Shown: positions 25,597 through 34,520, counted from the first letter of the stretch. The stretch is 64,000 bases of DNA from JAQBZY01 sp038117205 (GCA_038117205.1 JAYOFL010000008.1:1-64000); one strand, 5' to 3'. The notes: generated by a model from the letters alone, not told the origin. Made by a program: numbers and translations.

Positions 25597-26366
25597 GCGA
25601 CCAGAAACCGACGACGCGCCTCGCCACACATACGAACGAGGAGCTTTTCTACCGCGACGCGCCGCTGGTCGGCGAGCTGATGGGGAACGTGTCCTTCACC
25701 GGGGCCATGTTCGCGCACATCATGGGCCGGCCGGCGACGGCCGGCGAAACGGTCGTCCTCGACGCCGTGCTGGTGACGTTGATGGAGCATGGCCTGACGC
25801 CGTCGGCCATCGCGACGCGGCTCACGTATCATTCGGCGCCGGAAGCCTTGCAGGCGGCGGTGGCGGCGGGGCTGTTGAACGTCGGCAGCCAGTTCGTCGG
25901 CACCATGGAGAACGCGGCGACGCTGCTGACGGCGCTGCTGGAAGACGCGGACGGCTTCGACGCGGCGGCGAGGCGTGAGGTGGCGCGGCTCCGCGCCGAG
26001 CGGAAGCCGCTGCCGGGCTTCGGACATCACCTGCATAGACCGGACGATCCGAGAACGCCGAAACTGTTCGAGATCGTGCTGGCGCAGCCGGGTATCTCCG
26101 GCAAGTACGTGGCCGCCATGAAGCGCTTGGGCGAGATCGTCGACGAGACGCTCGGCCGGCACCTCACCATCAACGCCACCGGCGCCGTCGCGGCGTCGCT
26201 CCTGGAAATCGGCGTCGAGCCCCGCATCATGCGCGGCTTCGCCGTCATCAGCCGCGCCGCCGGTCTGGTCGCGCACATCCGCGAGGAACAGGAGGTGCCG
26301 ACGGCCCGCACCATCTGGGACGTCGTCGAGCACGAAATTCCCTACGTCGGCGAAGGCGGCAAGTAG
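25593..26366 (+). CDS. citryl-CoA lyase-like protein (short citrate-synthase homologue)
   Basis: The 257-residue protein resembles the C-terminal catalytic part of citrate synthase. It has the helix-rich core with LMEHGLTPS and the signature GFGHHLHRPDDPRTPKLFE, with the catalytic histidine region, and PRIMRGFAVISRAAGLVAHIREE. Proteins of this size and pattern are annotated as citryl-CoA lyases, which split a citryl-CoA-type thioester into acetyl-CoA and an oxo acid. Here it is coupled by ATGA to the upstream acyl-CoA synthetase, so the pair could act as a two-step ATP-dependent cleavage of a tricarboxylate or methyl-branched acid. The exact substrate is inferred only. Confidence 0.85.
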   Translation: MSDQKPTTRLATHTNEELFYRDAPLVGELMGNVSFTGAMFAHIMGRPATAGETVVLDAVLVTLMEHGLTPSAIATRLTYHSAPEALQAAVAAGLLNVGSQFVGTMENAATLLTALLEDADGFDAAARREVARLRAERKPLPGFGHHLHRPDDPRTPKLFEIVLAQPGISGKYVAAMKRLGEIVDETLGRHLTINATGAVAASLLEIGVEPRIMRGFAVISRAAGLVAHIREEQEVPTARTIWDVVEHEIPYVGEGGK

Positions 26367-26383
26367 AAAAAGGAAGAAGGCGT

Positions 26384-27010
26384 ATGTTCTGGAAGACCGA
26401 CGAGCCGCACGGCCTGCCGCGCAATCCGTTCAAGAGCTGCATCATCCCGCGTCCGATCGGCTGGATTTCGACGTTGAGCAAGGACGGCGTGCCGAATCTG
26501 GCGCCCTATTCGTTCTTCAACGGCGCCTCCGACGATCCGCCGATGGTCATGTTCGCGTCCGGAACGCGCGACGCCACGGACCCGAAGGACACCATCGCCA
26601 ACGCCGAGGCGACCGGCGAATTCGTCTGTTCGATGGTGTCTTGGGAACTGCGCGAACCGATGAACGTCTCCAGCGCATCCGTGCCGCCGGAGGTCGACGA
26701 ATTCGCGCTGGCCGGCCTCGAGATGGAGCCGTCCGTGCTGGTCAAACCGGCCCGGGTGAAGGCGGCGCCGATCCATCTGGAATGCACCTTCCTCCAGACG
26801 GTGACTTTACCGAAGGGGAAGAACGGACACGGCAATTTCATCTGCGTCGGCCGCGTCGTCGGCGTCTTCATCAACGACGCCTATCTCAAGGACGGCTTCG
26901 TGGACGTGCAGAAAATCCGGCCGGTGTCGCGGCTCGGTTACATGGACTATACGTCCGTCGAAAGCGTCTTCACGATGGAGCGGCCGAACGTCGATCCCGG
27001 CCTGGAATAG
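26384..27010 (+). CDS. flavin reductase-like FMN-binding protein
   Basis: A 208-residue split-barrel flavin-binding protein: the segment KSCIIPRPIGWISTLSKDG followed by APYSFFNGASDDPPMVMF is typical of the flavin reductase-like family (DIM6/NTAB), as is the C-terminal RPVSRLGYMDYTSV. Such proteins bind FMN and may reduce it for a partner monooxygenase. It follows the lyase gene by 17 bp with a GGAAGAAGG Shine-Dalgarno region, so it is likely the last gene of the same operon. No partner monooxygenase is seen nearby. Confidence 0.9.
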   Translation: MFWKTDEPHGLPRNPFKSCIIPRPIGWISTLSKDGVPNLAPYSFFNGASDDPPMVMFASGTRDATDPKDTIANAEATGEFVCSMVSWELREPMNVSSASVPPEVDEFALAGLEMEPSVLVKPARVKAAPIHLECTFLQTVTLPKGKNGHGNFICVGRVVGVFINDAYLKDGFVDVQKIRPVSRLGYMDYTSVESVFTMERPNVDPGLE

Positions 27011-27015
27011 GCGGT

Positions 27016-27513
27016 TCAGCGCGCGCCCGGCCGTTTGAAGGTCTTGAGCATTTCCATGAAGTTGGCCTGATCCATCGGCCGGTCGAAATGGAACCTCAGG
27101 GCGCGGTTAGGGCCTTCGTCGAACCAGAGCTCGAACGGCCCCTGGCAGTTTCTTTCGCACCAATCCTTGAGCGTCGCGAACATTTCCTCGGGCGAATAGC
27201 CCTTCCCGGTCTGCATGTCGCGCCGGTCGGCGTTGACCCGGCGCTCGCCCGCCTGCCGGCGCTCCTGCGCAACCGCACTATCGGCCTGCCGTCGGTCCTC
27301 GCCGTCGCGGCGGTCGCTCTTCTTGCGTTCGCGGATGACGCCGTCGTGCAGCGGATCGCCGCCGTCGCGGGGATGGTGCCGGCAGGGCGCGCTCGCCATG
27401 CAGGCGCTGATGGCGTCGAGAATTTCCTCGCCGTTACCGGCGTGCGCCACGGCGTGCACGACGCCGAGGGAGACCAGCCGGGTGCAGATGCAATCGAAGC
27501 CGTCGTCCGTCAT
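27016..27513 (-). CDS. hypothetical protein with DRR-rich linker
   Basis: I do not recognise this gene. From ATG at 27513 it encodes 165 residues: an N-terminal domain with two cysteines (DGFDCICTRLVS) and CMASAPCRHH, a central strongly charged linker with repeated DRR/ERR motifs (SDRRDGEDRRQAD, ERRVNADRRD), and a C-terminal domain (KGYSPEEMFATLKDWCERN ... LWFDEGPNRALRFHFDRP). A longer frame from 27582 exists but its first 23 residues lack a convincing ribosome binding site. The repeated cysteine and histidine residues could bind metal, which is speculation. It is convergent with the flavin reductase gene, 5 bp apart. Confidence 0.6.
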   Translation of the reverse strand: MTDDGFDCICTRLVSLGVVHAVAHAGNGEEILDAISACMASAPCRHHPRDGGDPLHDGVIRERKKSDRRDGEDRRQADSAVAQERRQAGERRVNADRRDMQTGKGYSPEEMFATLKDWCERNCQGPFELWFDEGPNRALRFHFDRPMDQANFMEMLKTFKRPGAR

Positions 27514-27649
27514 GACGCCAGCATAGCCGACCGGCGGCGGGCGGTCAGCGGAGAAAGCGCACCGGGATTTGTCGGGGAACAAGTCCCGAATTGCCGGCCG
27601 CGCCGACCGGAGATAGCGTCAACAGGTCCATAAGAGGGAGTGGAGCGGC

Positions 27650-28024
27650 ATGATGAGCGAACGCGGCAAGGCGCTTTCCGACGCGAGCCATCTCTACGAG
27701 GTGGAGCGGCGGCAGTACCATCTGCAACGGCCCGGCTTTCGGATCAGCGAGCTGCAACTTTCCCCGACACAGACCGTCCCCTGGCACGCCCACACCCACG
27801 TCAGTGACACGTTCTATGTGATCGAGGGCGATCTCCGGCTGTTCCTGCAAAATCCCAAGCAGGAAGTGCGGCTCGGACCCGGGGAAAGCTACCGGGTCGA
27901 TGCCGGGCGGCCGCATCTGGTCACGAACGCCGGCGACGCGTCGATGACCATTCTGGTGCTGCAGGGGGTCGGCGAGTACGACTACGTTCCGCTCGTCGCG
28001 GAACGCAAGGACCGACCGGTTTAG
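27650..28024 (+). CDS. cupin-domain protein
   Basis: The 124-residue protein is a single small cupin barrel. The metal-site motif 1 is PWHAHTHVSDTFYVIEGD (His, His, Glu) and motif 2 is GPGESYRVDAGRPHLVTN, so a metal ion is probably bound. No catalytic function can be assigned. The start is ATG 27650 or 27653 after GGGAGTGGAG. Its stop overlaps by 4 bp the stop of the M48 protease gene on the other strand. Confidence 0.85.
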   Translation: MMSERGKALSDASHLYEVERRQYHLQRPGFRISELQLSPTQTVPWHAHTHVSDTFYVIEGDLRLFLQNPKQEVRLGPGESYRVDAGRPHLVTNAGDASMTILVLQGVGEYDYVPLVAERKDRPV

Positions 28025-29133
28025 TTGCCGGCGGCCGAACCGGGTGCCTTCTCAGTCTCTTCTCCGCCGGGAGGCTGGAAACCAAGTTCCGGTTTCAGGG
28101 GCCGTCCATCCGCGACCTTAGCCTCGATTTCCTTTACCGTTTCTTCGAGCGCCACGAAACGTTTCGGCGTCGCGGGGTGTGACGACGACAGGGTGTCCTT
28201 GATGCCGCCGGGATGTTCAACCGCCATGCAACGCCAGAAATGCGGTGCATTCTTGATCGGCATGTTGGCGCGTTTGACGAAATAGAGGCCTACATAATCC
28301 GCCTCGGCCTCAAATTCCTGGCTGTAAACGCTGCCGGCCATGTTGGAAAAGGCGCCCTGCGTATTCACGCCGACGCCGGCGAACAGCAAATCGAAAACCA
28401 AACCAATGGCGGCATTGCCCTGTTTCTTGTCGAGATGTCCCATCACGTTGTGGGCGAGTTCGTGACCGATGATGATTGCCAATTCTTCGTCCTTGGCGGC
28501 GAACCGCAAGATTCCGGTGGTGAAGATCAGCCGCTTGCCATCGGCGAAAGCATTGATGGCATCGTCTTCCTGAACCCGAAAGCTGTAGTCGCAGACAATG
28601 TCGAAAGGCACGTCGATCTTGTGCTCTTTCGTGGCGCGCGCAAGGCGAAGGGAGACCATTTCGCCTGACTTGGCCGCCGAATCGAGAGCTTCCCTCATCG
28701 GGCCGTCGTCGTCGTTGTCGGGAAGTTCGGTGCCGCCGATCTGCAATAAAATGTCGTCGACGCGAATCCCGGCTTGTTCGGCGGCGGAACCCGCCGCGAC
28801 GGAAATGACGGTCGGGCGTTTGCGGATACCGACACCTTCCGCGGCCTGAGCGTTGTCTTCGCCGAAGTCCCTAACGCTGACGGTATAGATTCCCAAACTC
28901 TTGCCGACCTTCTTGCCGCACGTATCGGCGTTGGCCTTCAGGATCGGATAGCTCAGGCGATGCAGGCGGGCGATGGTGTCGCGCTTCGATTCGACGACCA
29001 ACTGACGCTGCTTCAATTCCTCGACTTTGTGGAGCGTCGGATCGATGTCGGGGAGTTTCGAAACCGGTGCACAGGCCGCCACGATGGAAATGGCGGCTAA
29101 GACGAAAGCCAGCCGCGATGCGAACAGTATCAT
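28021..29133 (-). CDS. M48 family metallopeptidase lipoprotein with PDZ domain
   Basis: The 370-residue protein starts at ATG 29133 with a GGAGGG Shine-Dalgarno, giving a lipoprotein signal whose lipobox is SIVAAC. A PDZ-like domain (about residues 100-170, ISVAAGSAAEQAGIRVDDILLQ) precedes the M48 domain with the zinc motif HELAH (224-228) and a downstream glutamate ligand region FEAEADYVGLYF. This is a BepA/LoiP-type outer-membrane-linked protease of the periplasm. A longer in-frame start at 29196 would add a Tyr-rich segment and is less likely. A C-terminal tail is Pro/Gly/Glu-rich. Confidence 0.9.
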   Translation of the reverse strand: MILFASRLAFVLAAISIVAACAPVSKLPDIDPTLHKVEELKQRQLVVESKRDTIARLHRLSYPILKANADTCGKKVGKSLGIYTVSVRDFGEDNAQAAEGVGIRKRPTVISVAAGSAAEQAGIRVDDILLQIGGTELPDNDDDGPMREALDSAAKSGEMVSLRLARATKEHKIDVPFDIVCDYSFRVQEDDAINAFADGKRLIFTTGILRFAAKDEELAIIIGHELAHNVMGHLDKKQGNAAIGLVFDLLFAGVGVNTQGAFSNMAGSVYSQEFEAEADYVGLYFVKRANMPIKNAPHFWRCMAVEHPGGIKDTLSSSHPATPKRFVALEETVKEIEAKVADGRPLKPELGFQPPGGEETEKAPGSAAGN

Positions 29134-29298
29134 TTCACCCTCCCCGGGTTTTGGCCTGAAACGGTACGGTACAGAGAAAAAATAATAATAATACAACTAA
29201 AACGATGTCGGTCGCGTGTCCGTTTGATTGCCCCATGAATGGCCTTGGGTTACTTTTCCGCACGTCCAATCAAAAAATCGCACGGGGAGACGAAAAAC

Positions 29299-29985
29299 AT
29301 GTCCGGGACCGTTCAACTCACCGCCGCCGACGGCTTCAAGCTCTCGGCCTACCGCGCCGATCCGGCCGGCAAACCCTATGGCGCCGTGGTCGTCCTGCAG
29401 GAAGTCTTCGGCGTCAACGAGCACATCCGCGATCTCGTCGACCGCTGGGCGGCGGTCGGCTACGCCGCCATCGCGCCGGCGCTTTACGACCGCTACGAGC
29501 AGGGCTTCGAGACCGGCTATACGCCGCCCGATATCGAGCGGGGCCGGGCCCACAAGGCGACCGCCAACGAGCACCTCGGCAACGTCATCGCCGATGTCGA
29601 GGCGGCGCGCGTCGCCGTCGCCGGGGCCGGCCGGGTCGGCGTCGTCGGCTACTGCTGGGGTGGCTTCGTCACATACATGGCGGCCTGCCGGCTGCCGATC
29701 CAGGCGGCGGTCGGCTATTACGGCGGCGGCATCGTCGACTACATCGGCGAGCGGCCGAAGTGCCCGACGATCCTGCACTTCGGCGACAACGACGCTTCCA
29801 TCCCGCTCGCCGACGTCGACAAGGTTCACGCCGCGCACCCGGAAGTGGCGGTGCACGTCTACAAGGCCCGGCACGGCTTCCACTGCGATCACCGCGGCGC
29901 CTACGACGCCCGCGCGGCGGCGGTCGCCGGCATGCGAACCATGCAGTTCTTCGAGACCGTGATCCGTCGCGGCGAGAAGGCCTGA
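29299..29985 (+). CDS. dienelactone hydrolase family protein
   Basis: A 228-residue alpha/beta-hydrolase with the DLH triad: nucleophile C119 in GYCWGG, an Asp in HFGDNDASIP and a His in HGFHCDH. ATG 29299 has GGGGAG 10-15 nt upstream. The family hydrolyses dienelactones in aromatic degradation, though many members act on other esters. It lies 3 bp before mtnP, which suggests co-transcription but not a known shared pathway. The divergent promoter region with the M48 gene (29134-29298) is AT-rich near 29170-29200. Confidence 0.9.
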   Translation: MSGTVQLTAADGFKLSAYRADPAGKPYGAVVVLQEVFGVNEHIRDLVDRWAAVGYAAIAPALYDRYEQGFETGYTPPDIERGRAHKATANEHLGNVIADVEAARVAVAGAGRVGVVGYCWGGFVTYMAACRLPIQAAVGYYGGGIVDYIGERPKCPTILHFGDNDASIPLADVDKVHAAHPEVAVHVYKARHGFHCDHRGAYDARAAAVAGMRTMQFFETVIRRGEKA

Positions 29986-29988
29986 GCG

Positions 29989-30879
29989 ATGGCCGAGGCG
30001 AAGGTTCCCGGCACGCCGCCGATGATCGGCATCATCGGCGGCAGCGGCCTCTACGAGATCGAGGGATTGGAAAACGCCCGCTGGGAGGACGCGCCCTCCA
30101 AGTTCGGCCAGCCCTCCGACCAGGTGATGCGCGGGCGGCTCGGCGGCGTCGAGCTGGCGTTCCTGCCGAGGCACGGGCGCGGTCACCGCATTCCGCCGTC
30201 GGCACTCAACTTCAAGGCCAACATCGACGCCTTGAAGCGGCTCGGCTGCACGGAGGTCATCTCGCTGTCCGCCTGCGGCTCGCTCCGGGGCGATCTGCCG
30301 CCCGGCACCTTCGTCGTCGTCGACCAGTTCATCGACCGCACCTTCGCCCGCGAGAAGAGCTTCTTCGGCACCGGTCTGGTGGCGCATGTCGGTTTCGGCC
30401 ATCCGGTCTGCGGGCGCTTGGGCGACGCGCTGACGGAAAGCCTGAAGGCCCTCGACATCCCGCACGCGCGCGGCGGCACTTACATCGTGATGGAGGGGCC
30501 GCAGTTCTCGACCATCGCGGAATCGAACCTTTACCGCAGTTGGGGCTGCGACGTGATCGGCATGACCAACATGCCGGAGGCTAAACTCGCCCGTGAGGCG
30601 GAGATGTGTTACGCCTCCGTCGCCATGGTCACGGACTTCGACTGCTGGCATCCGGATCACGACCACGTCACCGTCGAAGCGATCATCGGCGTGCTGACCG
30701 GCAACGCCGACAAGGCGCGCGCGCTGGTGAAGGACGTGGCGCCCAGGCTCGCCGGCCGCACGGAAAGCTGCCGCCAGGGCTGCCACACCGCCCTCGACAA
30801 CGCGCTGATCACCGCGCCGAAGGTCCGCGACCCGGAACTGGTGGCCAAGCTCGACGCCGTCGCCGGGCGGGTGTTATAG
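29989..30879 (+). CDS. mtnP: S-methyl-5'-thioadenosine phosphorylase
   Basis: MtnP phosphorolyses methylthioadenosine (and probably 5'-deoxyadenosine) to adenine and the ribose 1-phosphate derivative. The 296-residue protein begins with the phosphate-binding GIIGGSGLYEIEG and has the conserved FLPRHGRGHRIPPS, GGTYIVMEGPQFST and NMPEAKLAREAEMCYA motifs of purine nucleoside phosphorylase family 2. It starts at ATG 29989 close after the DLH gene. mtnA follows 69 bp later, so the first two steps of MTA salvage are encoded together. Confidence 0.95.
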   Translation: MAEAKVPGTPPMIGIIGGSGLYEIEGLENARWEDAPSKFGQPSDQVMRGRLGGVELAFLPRHGRGHRIPPSALNFKANIDALKRLGCTEVISLSACGSLRGDLPPGTFVVVDQFIDRTFAREKSFFGTGLVAHVGFGHPVCGRLGDALTESLKALDIPHARGGTYIVMEGPQFSTIAESNLYRSWGCDVIGMTNMPEAKLAREAEMCYASVAMVTDFDCWHPDHDHVTVEAIIGVLTGNADKARALVKDVAPRLAGRTESCRQGCHTALDNALITAPKVRDPELVAKLDAVAGRVL

Positions 30880-30948
30880 GCGCTTGTCCAACGTGACGGG
30901 TGAGCCGGCGAAAAGGCCGGGCGCCCAGGAACCGGAGAAATCGTACGC

Positions 30949-32037
30949 ATGAAGGTCGACGGAAAACCCTACCGCACCATCTGGCTCGCCGGCGACGGCT
31001 GGGGCGTCGAAATCATCGACCAGACGCGGCTGCCGTTCGAGTTCGTGACGCGGCGGCTGGAAACCGTGGACGACGCCGCGGTGGCGATCCGCGACATGTG
31101 GGTGCGGGGCGCGCCGCTGATCGGCGCGACCGCCGGCTACGGCATGGCGCTCGCCATGCGGGCCGACGCGTCGAATACGTCGCTCGGCGACGCCTGCGAC
31201 AAGCTGCTGGCGACGCGCCCGACGGCGGTCAACCTGCGCTGGGCCCTGGACGAGATGTCGGCGACGCTGGAGCCGCTTTCGCCCAAGGAACGGCCGGCGG
31301 CGGCCTATGCCAGGGCGGCGGCGATCTGCGACGAGGACGTCGCCATCTGTTCCGCCATCGGCGACAACGGTCACGCCGTCATCCGTGAAATCCACGACCG
31401 CAAGAAGGACACGGTCAATATCCTGACGCACTGCAACGCCGGTTGGCTCGCCACGGTCGATTGGGGAACCGCGCTGGCGCCGATCTACAAGGCGCATGAC
31501 GCCGGCATTCCGGTGCATGTCTGGGTCGACGAGACCCGGCCCCGCAACCAGGGTGCCAGCCTGACGGCTTGGGAACTCGGCAAGCACGGCGTGCCGCTCA
31601 CCGTCATCGCCGACAACGCCGGCGGGCACCTGATGCAGGAAGGCCGCGTCGACATGTGCATCGTCGGCACCGACCGCACCACAGCGGCCGGCGACGTCTG
31701 CAACAAGATCGGGACATATCTGAAGGCGCTCGCCGCGCACGATAACAAGGTGCCGTTCTACGTGGCGCTGCCGTCGCCGACCATCGACTGGACCATCGAG
31801 AGCGGCCGCGACATCCCGATCGAGGAGCGGAGCGCCCTCGAGGTCACGAAGATGCAGGGCCGGACGGCGGCGGGCGACGTGGTGACGGTCGAGATCGTCC
31901 CCGAAGGGGCGGCCGCGGGCAATCCGGCCTTCGACGTGACGCCGGCTCGGCTCGTGACCGGGCTCGTCACCGAGCGCGGCGTCTGCAAGGCGACCAAGGC
32001 CGGCCTCCGGAAGCTGTTTCCGGATAGCCAGCGATAA
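30949..32037 (+). CDS. mtnA: S-methyl-5-thioribose-1-phosphate isomerase
   Basis: MtnA isomerises methylthioribose 1-phosphate to methylthioribulose 1-phosphate. The 362-residue eIF2B-like protein has RGAPLIGATAGYGMALA, the catalytic cysteine in THCNAGWLAT and the catalytic aspartate in VGTDRTTAAGDV. ATG 30949 follows CCGGAGAAA. Upstream neighbour mtnP supplies its substrate. No mtnB, mtnC or mtnD gene is seen nearby; a FucA-like aldolase 2.5 kb downstream may take its product instead. Confidence 0.95.
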   Translation: MKVDGKPYRTIWLAGDGWGVEIIDQTRLPFEFVTRRLETVDDAAVAIRDMWVRGAPLIGATAGYGMALAMRADASNTSLGDACDKLLATRPTAVNLRWALDEMSATLEPLSPKERPAAAYARAAAICDEDVAICSAIGDNGHAVIREIHDRKKDTVNILTHCNAGWLATVDWGTALAPIYKAHDAGIPVHVWVDETRPRNQGASLTAWELGKHGVPLTVIADNAGGHLMQEGRVDMCIVGTDRTTAAGDVCNKIGTYLKALAAHDNKVPFYVALPSPTIDWTIESGRDIPIEERSALEVTKMQGRTAAGDVVTVEIVPEGAAAGNPAFDVTPARLVTGLVTERGVCKATKAGLRKLFPDSQR

Positions 32038-32067
32038 CAACGAAGCATTAGGCGGGAGAGACATCCA

Positions 32068-33018
32068 ATGAACGTCGTCATCACGGGCGGCTGCGGCTTC
32101 CTGGGCCGGCTGATCGCCGAGAAGTTGGTGGGGCGCGGCGACGCCGTGACACTCTTCGACATGATGGCGCCGCCGGACGGTCTCGGCCCCCTCGACGGCA
32201 AGGACCGGGTCGTCGCCGGCGACATTTCCGACAAGGCGACCGTCGAGAACGTGATCGCCGGCGCCGAGGCCGTGATCCACCTGGCCTCCATGGTGTCGGC
32301 GGGCTCGGAAGCGGACTTCGACGCCGCCATGCGCGTCAACATCGACGGCGGGCGCTACGTGCTGGACGCCTGCCGGGCGCAAGGGCCGAAGACCAAGGTG
32401 CTGTTCTCGTCGAGCCTCGCCATCTTCGGCGGCGCCGCCATGCCGGCCCGCGTCGACGGCATGACGCGGCCGGTGCCGCAGAACACCTACGGGATGACCA
32501 AGGTGGTGGTCGAGATGCTGCTCAACGACATGAGCCGCAAGGGCTTCATCGACGGCCGCGCGGCGCGCTTTCCGACCGTGATCGTCCGGCCGGGCAAGCC
32601 GAACGCGGCGGCGTCGAGCTTCGCCAGCGGCATGTTCCGCGAACCGCTCGCCGGTGTCGAATGCCGGCTGCCGGTGCCGCGCGACATGCGTCTCGTGCTC
32701 GGCGGCTACCGCACCGTCGTCGACAACGTGATCCGCTTCCTCGATCTGCCGGCGGACAAGCTCGGCGACGACCGGGTGCTCAACTTCCCGAACCTGACGG
32801 CGAGCGTCGCCGAAATGGCGTCGTCGTTGCAGGCGGTCGCGAAGCGGCGCGGCATCGCACTCGGCCCGATCGTAGACGCGCCGGATGCGCGGATTGCCGG
32901 CATCGTCGGCAGTTGGCCGGCCGAGATGGACGCGTCGCGGGCGCTGGCGCTGGGTCTCGTGGCCGACGCCGGGTTGGAGCGGATCGTCGAGGAGTACGTG
33001 GACGATTTTGTCCGCTGA
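32068..33018 (+). CDS. denD: D-erythronate dehydrogenase-like NAD-dependent epimerase/dehydratase
   Basis: A 316-residue extended SDR protein with Rossmann motif VITGGCGFLGRLIA and catalytic YGMTK (Tyr, Lys). The segments FPTVIVRPGKPNAAASSFASG and MFREPLAG are the pattern seen in D-erythronate 2-dehydrogenase (DenD). ATG 32068 has GGCGGGAGAG upstream. In known tetronate pathways DenD works with a sugar acid kinase and a class II aldolase-type decarboxylase (OtnC). A class II aldolase lies 1.5 kb away but resembles FucA rather than OtnC, and no kinase is present, so the pathway role here is uncertain. Confidence 0.8.
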   Translation: MNVVITGGCGFLGRLIAEKLVGRGDAVTLFDMMAPPDGLGPLDGKDRVVAGDISDKATVENVIAGAEAVIHLASMVSAGSEADFDAAMRVNIDGGRYVLDACRAQGPKTKVLFSSSLAIFGGAAMPARVDGMTRPVPQNTYGMTKVVVEMLLNDMSRKGFIDGRAARFPTVIVRPGKPNAAASSFASGMFREPLAGVECRLPVPRDMRLVLGGYRTVVDNVIRFLDLPADKLGDDRVLNFPNLTASVAEMASSLQAVAKRRGIALGPIVDAPDARIAGIVGSWPAEMDASRALALGLVADAGLERIVEEYVDDFVR

Positions 33019-33021
33019 TCC

Positions 33022-34362
33022 TCAGCCCTCCGCCACCCGCCTGGCCATCTCCGCCGCCAGACCGGTATAGGCTTCCGGATCGAGCAGCGTATCGATCTCG
33101 TCCGCCGAGAGCGCGTCACGCACTTCCGCGATCTGCATCAAGGCGTCCCGCATGGACGTGCCGCCCTTGAAGGCGGACATACAGGCCTCGTTGAGGATGT
33201 GGTGCGCGTGGTGCCGCCCCATCTTCTCGGCCAGCGCCATCATGACGGCTTCGGAAAGCGTCAGGCCGTGCGTGATCTCCAGGTTGTCGCGCATGTTGTC
33301 GGCCCGCACGTCGAGGCCGTCGAGCAGACGGTTCGTCTTCATCAGCGCCGCGTCCGTGTGGCAGCAGATGCGCGACAGCAGATCCCGCTCCGTATGCTGG
33401 CCGATCTTGTCGCGCTCGTGCTCGGCGATCAGGGTTTCCAGCGCCGTCGGCACGGCGGCCCGGATCAGGCGCGCCAGTGCGACGACGTTCTCGCAGATCG
33501 CCGGGTTGCGCTTGTGCGGCATGGTGGAACTGCCGATCTTGCCGGCCGGATAGGGCTCCTCGAGCTCGGCGAACTCGGTCCGCTGCAGCGTATAGACTTC
33601 ATGCGCGATCTTGCCGCAAAGGCCGCCGATCATGCCCAAGAGCGTCGCGAATTCCACGAACCGGTCGCGCGCCGTGTGCCACGTGATCGCCGGGACGCCA
33701 AGGCCGAGTTCCGCCATCAGGCCGTCGCGGACGGCGAATCCCTTGTCGCCCAAGGACGCCAGGGTGCCGACCGCGCCGCCGAACTGGCCGACCAACAGCC
33801 TGGGCCGGCATTCGTCCATCCGGTCCAGATGCCGCCGCGCCTCGTCCAGCCAGACGGCGGTCTTGTAGCCGAAGGTGACGGGCTGCGCGTGCTGGCCGTG
33901 CGTGCGGCCGGCGAGCGGCGTTTCCGCATGGGTGACGGTGATCTCGGCGAGGTTTTCCGCCAGCCCTTCCAGCCGTTCGCGGATCAGCGTCTCGGCGGCA
34001 CGGAGTTGCAGCACGAGCCCCGTGTCGACGATGTCCTGCGTCGTCGCGCCGAAATGCACGAATTCGCCCAATTCGCCCGGGCAACGTGCCCCCATGGCGC
34101 GGACCAGCGGCACGATCGGGTGGGAGGTCTTGTCCATGGCCTCCTTGAGGGCGCCCAGGTCGTACATGTAGGCGTCGCCGGCCTCGTTGATGGCCCAGGC
34201 GGCCTCGGCCGGAATGATGTCGAGCGCGGCTTCCGCCTTGGCGAGCGCTACTTCGACGTCGAGCCAGCCTTGCAGGGTGCGGACGTCGGAAAACACGTCG
34301 CGCATTTCCGGCGTGGAATAGAGGTCGCGGAACAGATCGCTGTCGATGGTGCTGGTGGGCAC
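33022..34362 (-). CDS. adenylosuccinate lyase/PcaB family lyase
   Basis: A 446-residue aspartase/fumarase superfamily protein. The signature GKIGSSTMPHKRNP carries the flexible loop serine, and the regions EFVHFGATTQDIVDTG and RTHGQHAQPVTFG supply the other active-site histidines. I chose GTG at 34362 because AAGGAG lies 5 nt upstream; the frame stays open to 34440 but that extension looks non-coding. Relatives include 3-carboxy-cis,cis-muconate cycloisomerase and adenylosuccinate lyase. Its substrate is not deducible; purB proper is usually shorter and elsewhere. It is convergent with denD. Confidence 0.88.
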   Translation of the reverse strand: MPTSTIDSDLFRDLYSTPEMRDVFSDVRTLQGWLDVEVALAKAEAALDIIPAEAAWAINEAGDAYMYDLGALKEAMDKTSHPIVPLVRAMGARCPGELGEFVHFGATTQDIVDTGLVLQLRAAETLIRERLEGLAENLAEITVTHAETPLAGRTHGQHAQPVTFGYKTAVWLDEARRHLDRMDECRPRLLVGQFGGAVGTLASLGDKGFAVRDGLMAELGLGVPAITWHTARDRFVEFATLLGMIGGLCGKIAHEVYTLQRTEFAELEEPYPAGKIGSSTMPHKRNPAICENVVALARLIRAAVPTALETLIAEHERDKIGQHTERDLLSRICCHTDAALMKTNRLLDGLDVRADNMRDNLEITHGLTLSEAVMMALAEKMGRHHAHHILNEACMSAFKGGTSMRDALMQIAEVRDALSADEIDTLLDPEAYTGLAAEMARRVAEG

Positions 34363-34490
34363 GGGGGACTCCTTCGGTGATGCGCGCGTCGTCTTTGGCG
34401 GCGCATCACGTAGGTACACGACATTCCCGGCCTTTTCCATGCGGTCGATATTGCCGGCTCGACACCACTGAAACCGGCGATTACAATATG

Positions 34491-34520
34491 CTAAATAAAA
34501 TTAGTTATATGCCTAATTAG
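34491..34520 (+). promoter_or_regulatory. candidate operator with CTAA/TTAG inverted repeats
   Basis: An AT-rich segment just before the Phd-aldolase start contains several CTAA/TTAG half-sites. AATTAG (34499-34504) and CTAATT (34513-34518) form a 6-bp inverted repeat with an 8-nt spacer, CTAATTAG (34513-34520) is an 8-bp palindrome, and CTAA (34491-34494) pairs with TTAG (34501-34504). The position, 14-43 bp from the ATG, fits an operator for the Phd/YefM-like domain encoded by the gene itself. Autoregulation is inference. Confidence 0.45.

Noticed and set aside
29223..29274. TTTGATTG / CAATCAAA inverted repeat between the M48 and DLH genes
   Set aside because: 8-bp arms with a 36-bp spacer in an AT-rich promoter region are weak evidence; no known regulator pattern.
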